Shown here piece by piece: positions 16,737 through 25,401 of a DNA stretch of 64,000 nt. The notes beneath the pieces were generated by a model. It made no database searches. It was given only the letters and a program-made list of their open reading frames with translations, and was not told the DNA's origin. The DNA lies in NCBI GenBank assembly GCA_018371855.1, contig JAHAKD010000003.1, forward strand, positions 146,692 to 210,691, read 5' to 3'. The position numbers and the translations under genes were made by a program. Position 1 is the first letter of the stretch. Each line of letters starts with the position of its first letter. This stretch comes from Clostridium sp. (lineage in GTDB: Bacteria > Bacillota > Clostridia > TANB77 > CAG-508).

Positions 16737-17858
16737 ATGAAAGTAATAATAGCAGCATCACAAACAGGTGGACATATAAATCCAGGTATTGCAATAGCAA
16801 ATAAAATAAAAGAAGAGAATAAAGATGCAGAAATAATTTTTATTGGAACAAAAAGAGGATTAGAAAACGACTTAGTTCCAAGAGCAGGTTATAAATTAAG
16901 AACAATTGAAGCTTATGGAATAGTAAGAAAGATTTCTATAGATAATTTTAAGAAAATGCTAAAAACTTTAAAAGGTTACGGAGAAGCTAAAAAAATATTA
17001 AAAGAGGAAAAGCCAGATATTGTAATAGGAACAGGAGGATTTATTTGTGGACCAGTACTTTTGGCTGCAGCAAAACAAAAGATTCCTACAATGTTGCATG
17101 AAAGTAATGCTTTTCCAGGTGTTACAGTAAAATTGTTAGCTAAAAAAGTTGATACAATTTTGATTGGATTTGAAGATGCAAAGGCTAAAATTCATGATGC
17201 AAAAAATGTGGTTTTAACAGGAACTCCTACAAAATTTAAGGAAATACAATATAGCGATAAAGATAAAGAGGAATTCTTGAAAGAAAACAATTTACAAAAA
17301 GATAAAACTTTAATTTTAGTGTTTGGTGGAAGCCAGGGAGCAAGACCTATAAATAATGCATTAGAAGAAATAATAGAAAAAAATTTGAATAAAGACTATC
17401 AAATTTTATGGTCAGTAGGACAAAGTCAATATGATATAATAAAAGAAAATTTAGCTAAGAAAAATATAGATATAACACAAATAGAAAATGTAAATGTTGT
17501 ACCATATATATATGATATGCAAAAAGCGATGGCAGTCGCAGACTTAATAGTTTGCAGAAGTGGTGCAATGACTATAACAGAAGTATCAATTTCAGGGAGA
17601 CCAGCCATATTTGTACCATTATCATTTGCAGCAGAAAATCACCAAGAATATAATGCGAAGGTTTTAGTAAATGAAGGAGCTGCTAAAATAATCCATGATA
17701 ATGAAATAAATGGAGAATCACTTAATAAAATGATAGAAGAAACTATAAGTGATAAAGAAAAGCTAAAAGAAATGGGCAATAATGCTAAAAAAATAGTTAT
17801 GAAAGATGTAGAAGATAAAATATATAAGGAAGTAGAAAAATTAATAAACAAAAGATAA
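16737..17858 (+). CDS. murG: MurG N-acetylglucosaminyltransferase
   Basis: Peripheral membrane GT28 enzyme converting lipid I to lipid II. N-terminal GGHINPG-type loop (SQTGGHINPG, about residues 8-17), GTGGFICGPV, the second glycine loop FGGSQGARPIN, and the UDP-GlcNAc site DLIVCRSGAMTITE. 373 aa, slightly longer than the common length. It is the last recognised gene of this block; three unknown genes follow at 15 bases or less, in the place where murA-ftsQ often lie. Confidence 0.92.
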   Translation: MKVIIAASQTGGHINPGIAIANKIKEENKDAEIIFIGTKRGLENDLVPRAGYKLRTIEAYGIVRKISIDNFKKMLKTLKGYGEAKKILKEEKPDIVIGTGGFICGPVLLAAAKQKIPTMLHESNAFPGVTVKLLAKKVDTILIGFEDAKAKIHDAKNVVLTGTPTKFKEIQYSDKDKEEFLKENNLQKDKTLILVFGGSQGARPINNALEEIIEKNLNKDYQILWSVGQSQYDIIKENLAKKNIDITQIENVNVVPYIYDMQKAMAVADLIVCRSGAMTITEVSISGRPAIFVPLSFAAENHQEYNAKVLVNEGAAKIIHDNEINGESLNKMIEETISDKEKLKEMGNNAKKIVMKDVEDKIYKEVEKLINKR

Positions 17859-17873
17859 GAGGAGGGTTGCAAC

Positions 17874-18038
17874 ATGAACGGAGTATTTTTAGGAGGAAAA
17901 TTACAAGAAATTTCTTCGGTGGACACAAACTTTATAAAACAAGAAGTTAATTCTTTAACATCGCAAGAAACCGAAATACAAAATAGAATAGACGAGCATA
18001 TAGAGGAATATTTAGATTGTATTAGGAGGAAAATATAA
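17874..18038 (+). CDS. Small acidic helical protein, first gene of coiled-coil module A
   Basis: A 54-residue protein with GAGGAGGG before its ATG. Its stop overlaps the next start by one base (TAATG), so translation is probably coupled. The second half, EVNSLTSQETEIQNRIDEHI and beyond, has a heptad-like helix. It resembles the small proteins at 35584-35754 (EVDIKSQIDASIEEDL) and 28105-28248, each of which also precedes a longer coiled-coil protein. I recognise no family. It is part of the murG transcript. Confidence 0.6.
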   Translation: MNGVFLGGKLQEISSVDTNFIKQEVNSLTSQETEIQNRIDEHIEEYLDCIRRKI

Positions 18039-18439
18039 TGGGAGTTAGTAGTGTTGCAATAAAAGGAGCTAAAACAGTAGGTAAATATTCATTAAAAGGA
18101 TTTGAAAAGGGAGGAAACTTTATAGGAAGAAATTCTTTAGCATTATTAGAAAATGCTATAAAGAGTAAGCCTGTAAAACAAGTAGCAGGTATAGGGATGA
18201 CTGTTGGGGCAATGTATCTTTTTGGACCAGCTATAATCACCGCAAAATTGTTTAAAGATTTAGTTATTGATAATTGTATTTTTAATAACAACAAATCTGT
18301 TATGGATTCGGTTAAATCATCAATTGAAATGACTAAAGATACAATGCAAAAAACGATTGCAGATCCTGTATTAGATACTTTAGGAAATACAGTGAGAAAT
18401 ACAGGAGATAAAATTTTTGATAAGGGTGGTGAAAGATAA
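18038..18439 (+). CDS. Unknown protein with one hydrophobic segment, module A
   Basis: A 133-aa basic protein with many Gly residues in its first 50 (IKGAKTVGKYSLKGFEKGG) and a hydrophobic stretch at about 46-71 (VAGIGMTVGAMYLFGPAII) that could insert in or lie on the membrane. The C-terminal part looks amphipathic. It overlaps the previous gene by one base and the next by one base (stop TAATG), so the three are co-translated. Function unknown; a link to the wall or membrane is only suggested by the murG operon. Confidence 0.6.
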   Translation: MGVSSVAIKGAKTVGKYSLKGFEKGGNFIGRNSLALLENAIKSKPVKQVAGIGMTVGAMYLFGPAIITAKLFKDLVIDNCIFNNNKSVMDSVKSSIEMTKDTMQKTIADPVLDTLGNTVRNTGDKIFDKGGER

Positions 18440-19215
18440 TGCCTAATATTACAAAAGAGGACTTCAAACAAGATTTACAAGAACTTGTAGATATAGAAAA
18501 CCAAAAGCAAATGAATTTAGCAGTATTATTCGAAAATTCATTAGCTAATAGTAAAGAAATAAGGTTAACAGAATTTAAAGATAGACTTTATATTCAAGCA
18601 AATTATTATAATACATTAGAAAAATATCAAATAGAAATTGATGATTTAGTAACACAATATAAAAAACAATTGGACAAGTTATTTGATGTTTGTCGTACAA
18701 GATATATAAATATTCAAAGAGAGTTAGCCGCTGCAATACAGTCAGAAATAATTGTTGTAACTAATATTAGTATTAACAAACAAAACTTAGAAAAAGCTAT
18801 AGGAGAAAATGATGCTAAAAAAATACATTACTATACAAATAAAATAAATGCTTCTATTCAAAAAAAATTAAATTATGAGACTATTGTAAATGAATGTAAT
18901 AGTAGATTAGAAGCTTGTATAGATCAAATTAATGATTTTGCAGAGAAAATAAAAATATATGAGAATGTAAATGTGGCCAAAAAAGAGAAGAATAGGATTT
19001 TAGAATTCTTTAATAAATTAATAAAGAATTTAAATAGAAAGAAAAACTTCCAAAACTATGTACTAAAGCCATCAGAAAACTATATAGAATGCTTAACAGA
19101 TGAAGTAGACAAATCGATAGGAAGTTTGTATAATCAAATTTTTGAATTTGCGGTACAAATGAAAGATAATAAAAATAAAATTAATATGGCATTTAATGCT
19201 ATGATGCAAGGATAG
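18439..19215 (+). CDS. Coiled-coil protein of unknown function, module A
   Basis: A 258-aa soluble, Glu/Lys/Asn-rich protein predicted by eye to be nearly all helix, with heptad patterns over most of its length and no membrane segment. It ends the murG transcript, before a terminator at 19279. It belongs to a recurring arrangement in this window (small helical protein plus long coiled-coil protein) also seen at 26796-28248 and 35584-36846. Function unknown. Confidence 0.6.
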   Translation: MPNITKEDFKQDLQELVDIENQKQMNLAVLFENSLANSKEIRLTEFKDRLYIQANYYNTLEKYQIEIDDLVTQYKKQLDKLFDVCRTRYINIQRELAAAIQSEIIVVTNISINKQNLEKAIGENDAKKIHYYTNKINASIQKKLNYETIVNECNSRLEACIDQINDFAEKIKIYENVNVAKKEKNRILEFFNKLIKNLNRKKNFQNYVLKPSENYIECLTDEVDKSIGSLYNQIFEFAVQMKDNKNKINMAFNAMMQG

Positions 19216-19225
19216 AAATCCACAC

Positions 19226-19255
19226 AGGGATTTTGGGGACGTTCCTAGAATCCCT
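19226..19255 (-). repeat. Dispersed AGGGA...TCCCT palindromic repeat, copy 3, inverted
   Basis: AGGGATTTTGGGGACGTTCC and the closing AATCCCT form the reverse complement of the 1303 and 10904 copies. It lies 10 bases after the coiled-coil gene. Confidence 0.65.
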
Positions 19256-19278
19256 ATAAAATATAAATAAAAAATTAA

Positions 19279-19316
19279 AAATCTTTTTAGGAAAAATTAC
19301 CTAAAAAGATTTTTTT
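19279..19316 (+). terminator. Rho-independent terminator of the murG operon
   Basis: AAATCTTTTTAGG (19279-19291) pairs perfectly with CCTAAAAAGATTT (19300-19312), loop 8, then T residues. Confidence 0.8.
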
Positions 19317-19407
19317 CGACATAAGTTGATAAACGAAAAAAACATAAAAATATATAATAAAAAATAATTCGACAAAGTTCATTTTAAGACGTAAAATATT
19401 TGTCGAA
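19315..19407 (+). promoter_or_regulatory. Three Spo0A-box-like sites
   Basis: TTCGACA at 19315-19321, TTCGACAAA at 19368-19376 and TTTGTCGAA at 19399-19407 match the 0A box TGTCGAA in either direction; the last two form an inverted pair. They lie 90-180 bases before the 99-aa gene, which suggests control at the onset of sporulation. Binding is inferred from the motif only. Confidence 0.5.
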
Positions 19408-19496
19408 AAGGCAAAAAAAGTGGCATTCGATTTATATTGCAGACTTTATTACAAGAGTATATAGTAGTAAATACATAAAAATTTAGGAGGAATCAA

Positions 19497-19796
19497 ATGA
19501 AAACTTTTTTTGGCGGAATGTTTATGAACAAAGAAAATTTAAGAAAGGAAGGAATATTATATCCAATAAAATTAGAATATTATAAGATAAAAGATTTAAA
19601 AAGTAAGAATGATATATTTGGAATAGAGGTAGTAAAAACAGAATATATAAATGAAGAAATAAAAGTAGAAAAAGCTTCTATCGATAAATTAACAAATGAT
19701 GAAAAGATAGAAAATTCAATATTAGATATACTAAAAAGAAATGAAGTAACGCCTGTTATATTAGAGGATGTAATAGAAGATTTAGTTAAATGCTAA
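19497..19796 (+). CDS. Small protein of unknown function behind Spo0A-like boxes
   Basis: A 99-aa cytosolic protein with AGGAGG before the ATG. The middle (KNDIFGIEVVKTEYINEE) looks like beta strands and the end is acidic and helical. It recalls small clostridial proteins of the DUF6514 kind, but I hold that weakly. It is monocistronic, between the murG terminator and topA. The Spo0A-like sites upstream make a sporulation or transition-phase role plausible. Codon use is native. Confidence 0.55.
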   Translation: MKTFFGGMFMNKENLRKEGILYPIKLEYYKIKDLKSKNDIFGIEVVKTEYINEEIKVEKASIDKLTNDEKIENSILDILKRNEVTPVILEDVIEDLVKC

Positions 19797-19895
19797 AAAA
19801 TACTTGAAAAAAACAAATATATGAACTAAAATACTATAGTATTAAAGATGGAGAAATTATGTTAATATATTCGATATCTAAAAAAGGAGAATGAA

Positions 19896-21875
19896 ATGGC
19901 AGATAAATTAATAATAGTAGAATCACCAGCAAAAGCAAATACAATTAAAAAGTTTTTAGGAGGAAAAACTAAAGTTGTTGCATCAATGGGACATATTAGA
20001 GATTTACCTAAATCAAAGTTAGGAGTAAATATAGAGAATAACTTTGAACCAGAATACATAAACATAAGAGGAAAAGGAGATTTAATAAAATCACTAAAAA
20101 AAGATGCAAAAGCAGCTAAAAAAGTATATCTAGCAACTGACCCCGATCGTGAGGGGGAAGCAATTGCTTGGCATTTGGCACATATATTAGATATTCCAGA
20201 AGATAGTAAATCAAGAGTAACTTTTAATGAAATTACAAAAACAGCAGTACAAAAAGCTATAAAAGAGCCAAGGCAAATAGATATAAATTTAGTTAATGCA
20301 CAACAAGCTAGGCGTGTATTAGATAGAATTGTAGGATATAAGATAAGTCCAGTATTATGGAAAAAGGTAAGAAAAGGATTATCAGCAGGAAGAGTTCAAT
20401 CTGTTGCTGTTAAACTAATTGTAGATAGAGAAAAAGAAATAGAAGATTTTATACCAGAAGAGTATTGGAATATAATTGCAAAATTATTAGACGAAAAGTC
20501 TAAAAAAGAATTTGAAGCGAAATTAGTTGGTAAAAATAATAAAAAGTTAGAAATACATAGTAAAGAAGAAGTAGATGAAATTCTAGATAACATAAAGAAA
20601 GCAAAGTTTATTGTAACAGATGTAAAAAAAGGTGAAAGAAAAAGAAATCCAGCGCCTCCTTTTACAACAAGTACAATGCAACAAGAAGCATCTAGAAAAC
20701 TTAATTTTAGCTTAAAAAAGACTATGTCTGTTGCACAAACTCTTTATGAGGGAGTAAAAATACCAGAAAAAGGAACAGTTGGTTTAATTACTTACATGAG
20801 AACAGATTCTACAAGAATTTCTGAAGAAGCAAGGAAAGTTGCAAAAGAGGTTGTAGAGGCAACATATGGAAGCGAATATTACGAGAACAGATATTATAAA
20901 ACAAAAGCAGATGCACAAGATGCACACGAAGCTATTAGACCAACATATATAGATATTAAACCAGAACAAATTAAAGATTCTTTAACAAATGATCAGTATA
21001 AACTTTATAGATTAATTTATAATAGATTTTTAGCAAGTCAAATGAAGTCTGCAATATTTGATACGTTAGCAGTAACAATTGATGCAAACGAATATAATTT
21101 TAAAGCTAATGGACAATCAATTAAATTTAAAGGCTTTATGACTTTATATGTAGAAGGAACAGATGAGAAAGAAGATGAAATTGGACAAATTCCACTATTA
21201 GAAGTTAATCAAGAAGTCAAAAAAGAAAAAATAGAATCAAAACAAAGCTTTACAGAACCACCACCAAGGTATACAGAAGCAAGTTTAGTAAAAGCATTAG
21301 AAGAAAAAGATATTGGTAGACCAAGTACATATTCACCAACTATAACAACTATTATAGCAAGACACTATGTAGAAAAAGAAGCAAAACAATTGGTACCAAC
21401 AGAACTTGGTAAAGTAGTAAATAAATTATTAACAGAGAATTTTCCAGACATTATAAATGTAGAATTCACAGCAGAAATAGAAAATGAATTTGACGAAATT
21501 GCAGATGGAAAAGAAAACTGGAAACAGATGATTTCTGAGTTCTATGGACCTTTCGAAAAAGAATTAGAAAAAGTAGAAAAAGAATTAGAACATGTAGAAT
21601 TAGAAGAAGAGGTATCTGATGTACCTTGCGAAAAATGTGGTAGGATGATGGTTGTAAAATATGGTAGATATGGAAAGTTCTTGGCATGCCCTGGATATCC
21701 AGAATGTAAAAATGTAAAACCATATATAGAAACTATAGAAGAACCATGTCCAAACTGTGGTGGAAAAGTACAAATAAGAAAGACTAAAAATAGAAGAACA
21801 TTTTATATATGCGAGAACAATCCAGATAAATGTGATTATATATCTTGGACAAAACCAAAAAAAACAGAAAAATAG
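19896..21875 (+). CDS. topA: DNA topoisomerase I
   Basis: Type IA topoisomerase that relaxes negative supercoils. TOPRIM domain at the start (IIVESPAKANTIKKFLG; acidic triad region ATDPDREGEA), catalytic tyrosine in LITYMRTDSTRIS (about residue 300), and two C-terminal zinc fingers (CEKCGRMMVVKYGRYGKFLAC...C and CPNCGGK...C). 659 aa, close to the usual length. A terminator follows. In Firmicutes topA is commonly followed by trmFO; here a SNF2 gene lies between them. Confidence 0.94.
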   Translation: MADKLIIVESPAKANTIKKFLGGKTKVVASMGHIRDLPKSKLGVNIENNFEPEYINIRGKGDLIKSLKKDAKAAKKVYLATDPDREGEAIAWHLAHILDIPEDSKSRVTFNEITKTAVQKAIKEPRQIDINLVNAQQARRVLDRIVGYKISPVLWKKVRKGLSAGRVQSVAVKLIVDREKEIEDFIPEEYWNIIAKLLDEKSKKEFEAKLVGKNNKKLEIHSKEEVDEILDNIKKAKFIVTDVKKGERKRNPAPPFTTSTMQQEASRKLNFSLKKTMSVAQTLYEGVKIPEKGTVGLITYMRTDSTRISEEARKVAKEVVEATYGSEYYENRYYKTKADAQDAHEAIRPTYIDIKPEQIKDSLTNDQYKLYRLIYNRFLASQMKSAIFDTLAVTIDANEYNFKANGQSIKFKGFMTLYVEGTDEKEDEIGQIPLLEVNQEVKKEKIESKQSFTEPPPRYTEASLVKALEEKDIGRPSTYSPTITTIIARHYVEKEAKQLVPTELGKVVNKLLTENFPDIINVEFTAEIENEFDEIADGKENWKQMISEFYGPFEKELEKVEKELEHVELEEEVSDVPCEKCGRMMVVKYGRYGKFLACPGYPECKNVKPYIETIEEPCPNCGGKVQIRKTKNRRTFYICENNPDKCDYISWTKPKKTEK

Positions 21876-21887
21876 ATATAAATTTAT

Positions 21888-21921
21888 GAACTATATCAGT
21901 CAGGGTATAGTTCTTTTTTTT
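21888..21921 (+). terminator. Rho-independent terminator of topA
   Basis: GAACTATA (21888-21895) pairs with TATAGTTC (21906-21913), followed by eight T residues. Confidence 0.8.
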
Positions 21922-21955
21922 GTATAAGAAATTTATATAAAAGTATTTGTAGCAC

Positions 21956-21984
21956 TTGTGAAAACTCGTAAAATATTATATAAT
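21956..21984 (+). promoter_or_regulatory. Promoter of the SNF2 gene
   Basis: TTGTGA (21956-21961), 17 bases, TATAAT (21979-21984), about 40 bases before the ATG at 22022. Confidence 0.65.
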
Positions 21985-22021
21985 ATTAAACTGAAAATAA
22001 ATGTGTGGTAGGAGCAAAAAG

Positions 22022-25000
22022 ATGTTAGTAAATAATGAGATAATAACTGAATTATATGAAAACGCAGGCGATACAAGATATCAAAATGCATTAGAATATG
22101 TAAAAGATAAAAGAGTAACAATAACCAATGTAAATTATGAAAATAAAAATAATTTTGAGTTAGCTGCAACTGTAAAAGGAAGCAAAGGAACATATAATGT
22201 ATATGCAAAAATAGAAGAAGGGGAGATTAAAGATATAAAATGCTCATGCCCAGATAATACTCAAAATTATTGTACTTGTAAGCATATTTTAGCAATGTTT
22301 ATAGAGTTTATTGACAATTCTATATACGAAGAATTATATGCAAATCAACCAGTAAAAAAGCAAGAAACAAATACAAAAATGGATCATCGTGGATTTAAGC
22401 AAATGATTACAGCTTTTTATAATACAGAAGTAGAAACTATTGATGAGGAAGAAGAAGTAATAAAAGAAAGAAAAAATATAAAAATAGTTCCTAGTATAAT
22501 TTTTGATAGTTATTATAAAGAAATGAAGGTAGAATTTAAATTAGGTATAGATAAATTTTACAAAATAAAAAGTTTATCAGACTTTTATACAAGTATGCTA
22601 AATAAAGAAAATTTAAAATATGGAAATAAATTAGAGTTTATCCATACAAGGGAGAATTTTGCAAAGGAAAGTTTACCTATACTGGACTTTATTTTGAAAC
22701 ATGCGGAAGTTATAAAATATGTTAATAGTAGTGGAAATGCAGGATATAGATATTATGGCAAGGTACTAAGTGATAATTGTATTATTTTAAGTAATACTGG
22801 AATAGATGAATTTTTCGAGATTGTAAAAGGTAAAAATTTGGATATAGTTCAAGACGGGGAAAAAGGTAAAATAGCATTTATCCCAGGAACTCCAAATATA
22901 AAATTTAAACTAACAGAGGTATCAGATGGTGAATTTGCTTTAACACAAAGAGAAGATGTTTTTGAATATCACGTACTAGAGGGAAAAGAATATATTTATG
23001 TTATTTTAGATGAATACATTTATAGATGTGATAAGAATTATAAAAACACTGTTATAAAATTACTTGAGATTTATAAAAAGAATTTTATTAGAGAAATAAG
23101 ATTTAATAAAAAAGAATTGCCAGATTTCTTCTCATTAGTTTTACCAAAAATGAGAGAATATATTGATACTTCAAATATAGATACAGAAAAATTAAAAGAT
23201 TATATACCAAAAGATTTAGATGTAAAGATGTTTTTAGATTTTGATAAAAATAATTACATTATTGCAGAGCTAAAATTTATATATGGCGATATTGGATTTA
23301 ATCCATTAGATTTAGATAATATACCAAAGGTCGCAAGAAATGTGATTCAAGAATCTAATTGTTTAAATATGTGCAGAAAAACTGGATTTTTATTGGATTC
23401 AGCCAATAAGAGATTTGTATTAGTCACAGATGATGCAATATATAAATTTTTATCACAAGATATAAATAACTATACAGAAAAGTATGAAGTTTTAGTAACT
23501 GATAATTTTAAAACTAAAGAGATAAGACAGCCAAAACTAGGAACAGTAGGTGTTAAAATCGAAAATAACTTACTTAATATAGATTTAACTGGTTTAGATT
23601 TTGATAGAAGCGAGTTAAAAGAAATTTTAGCAAAATACAATTTAAAGAAAAAATATCATAGACTAAAAGATGGTAGTTTTTTAGATTTAGAGCAAAATGA
23701 TGATATAAAATTCTTAAATAGTTTAGAATATGGAATGGAAGTTGATTATAAAGATTTAGAAAAAGGGAAAATTAGAGTTCCTGTATATAGATCTTTATAT
23801 TTGAACAAATTATTAGAAAATGTTAAAAATGTAGAAATCCAAAAAGATAAAGAATATAAAGAGATTGTAAATAATATTGATGAACGTGAATATGATGACG
23901 AAATAACTCCACCAGAAGGATTAAATTGTACATTAAGATATTACCAAAAGGTAGGATATAAATGGTTAAAAATATTAGATGATTACAGACTAGGTGGTAT
24001 TTTGGCAGATGATATGGGTCTTGGAAAAACAGTTCAGTTAATTTCGCTATTATTAGACTATAAAGAAAATGCAAAAGTAAAATTACCATCAATTGTAATA
24101 ACACCAAGTTCGTTGGCATTAAATTGGAAAAGTGAAATAGAAAAATTTGCAAAAGATATAAAAGTTTTAGTTATTACAGGAACTTCAGAAGAAAGAGAAA
24201 AACAAATAAAACAAATTCCAGAATTTGATTTAGTTATAACATCTTATGATTTATTAAAAAGAGATATGGAAGTATATAAAAGGGAAGATATTTTATTTAA
24301 ATTCCAAATTGCAGATGAGGCACAATACATAAAAAATAGTAATACTCAAAATGCAAAATCTTTAAAAACAATAAATGCACAAACAAAATATGCACTAACG
24401 GGAACTCCAATAGAGAATTCTTTAGCAGAGTTATGGTCAATATTTGACTACATAATGCCAGGTTATCTATTTACATATAAAAAGTTCAAACAATTATACG
24501 AAATTCCAATAATGAGGGATAATGACCAAGAGGCTATGGAAAAATTAAAAATGATGATAGAACCTTTTGTGCTTCGTAGAGTAAAGAAAGATGTATTAAA
24601 AGAATTACCAGAAAAGAGCATAACTGTATTAAATAATGAAATGCAAGGTGAACAACTAGAGATTTATTTGTCATATCTAGCTCAGGCTAAAAAAGAAGCA
24701 ATGACTGAAATAGAAGGAAACGGATTCGAGAAATCTCAAATTAAAATTTTGGCATTATTAACTAGATTAAGACAAATATGTTGTCATCCATCATTATTTC
24801 TAGAAAATTATATGGGAGAGAGTAGCAAATTAACACAATGCATAGAGATTGTTAAAGATGCTATTGCAGGAAAACATAAAATTCTAATTTTTTCTGGTTA
24901 TACATCTATGCTTAATATAATAGAAGGAAATTTGGCAAAGGAAGGAATTAGTTATTATAAATTAACAGGTCAAACAAAGGTTGACGAAAGAGTGAAATTA

Positions 25001-25333
25001 GTAAATGATTTTAATAATAATCCAGATGTAAAAGTGTTTTTAATATCTCTAAAAGCAGGAGGAACAGGATTAAATTTAATTGGTGCAGATATGGTTATTC
25101 ATTATGATCCATGGTGGAATATGTCTGCAGAAAACCAAGCAACAGATAGAGCTTATAGAATTGGTCAAAAGAATAATGTTCAAGTGTATAAACTTATAAC
25201 TAAAAATTCTATAGAAGAAAAAATTTATGAACTACAAGAAAAAAAATCTAAACTTATAGATAATATGCTTAGTACGCAAACTACCTTTATTAATAAGCTT
25301 AATAAAGATGATATTATGGAATTATTTAATTAG
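22022..25333 (+). CDS. SWIM zinc finger, SNF2-family ATPase
   Basis: A 1103-aa Swi2/Snf2 ATPase. It begins with a SWIM zinc finger (KCSCPDN...CTCKH, about residues 70-90), then a long family-specific region, and a C-terminal motor: Walker A in LADDMGLGKTVQL (about 660), the DEAQ box, and helicase C motifs SLKAGGTGLNL and QATDRAYRIGQ. Bacterial SNF2 proteins of this build translocate on double-stranded DNA or remodel RNA polymerase (RapA-like), but the partner is unknown. The ATG at 22022 follows AGGAG; an ATG at 22001 has no site. It lies between topA and trmFO. Confidence 0.85.
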   Translation: MLVNNEIITELYENAGDTRYQNALEYVKDKRVTITNVNYENKNNFELAATVKGSKGTYNVYAKIEEGEIKDIKCSCPDNTQNYCTCKHILAMFIEFIDNSIYEELYANQPVKKQETNTKMDHRGFKQMITAFYNTEVETIDEEEEVIKERKNIKIVPSIIFDSYYKEMKVEFKLGIDKFYKIKSLSDFYTSMLNKENLKYGNKLEFIHTRENFAKESLPILDFILKHAEVIKYVNSSGNAGYRYYGKVLSDNCIILSNTGIDEFFEIVKGKNLDIVQDGEKGKIAFIPGTPNIKFKLTEVSDGEFALTQREDVFEYHVLEGKEYIYVILDEYIYRCDKNYKNTVIKLLEIYKKNFIREIRFNKKELPDFFSLVLPKMREYIDTSNIDTEKLKDYIPKDLDVKMFLDFDKNNYIIAELKFIYGDIGFNPLDLDNIPKVARNVIQESNCLNMCRKTGFLLDSANKRFVLVTDDAIYKFLSQDINNYTEKYEVLVTDNFKTKEIRQPKLGTVGVKIENNLLNIDLTGLDFDRSELKEILAKYNLKKKYHRLKDGSFLDLEQNDDIKFLNSLEYGMEVDYKDLEKGKIRVPVYRSLYLNKLLENVKNVEIQKDKEYKEIVNNIDEREYDDEITPPEGLNCTLRYYQKVGYKWLKILDDYRLGGILADDMGLGKTVQLISLLLDYKENAKVKLPSIVITPSSLALNWKSEIEKFAKDIKVLVITGTSEEREKQIKQIPEFDLVITSYDLLKRDMEVYKREDILFKFQIADEAQYIKNSNTQNAKSLKTINAQTKYALTGTPIENSLAELWSIFDYIMPGYLFTYKKFKQLYEIPIMRDNDQEAMEKLKMMIEPFVLRRVKKDVLKELPEKSITVLNNEMQGEQLEIYLSYLAQAKKEAMTEIEGNGFEKSQIKILALLTRLRQICCHPSLFLENYMGESSKLTQCIEIVKDAIAGKHKILIFSGYTSMLNIIEGNLAKEGISYYKLTGQTKVDERVKLVNDFNNNPDVKVFLISLKAGGTGLNLIGADMVIHYDPWWNMSAENQATDRAYRIGQKNNVQVYKLITKNSIEEKIYELQEKKSKLIDNMLSTQTTFINKLNKDDIMELFN

Positions 25334-25401
25334 TTTAGAAGTAAGAATAAAACTAATATGTGTAAGCTTATGACTTACACATATTGTGTTTGGAAAGGAA
25401 A

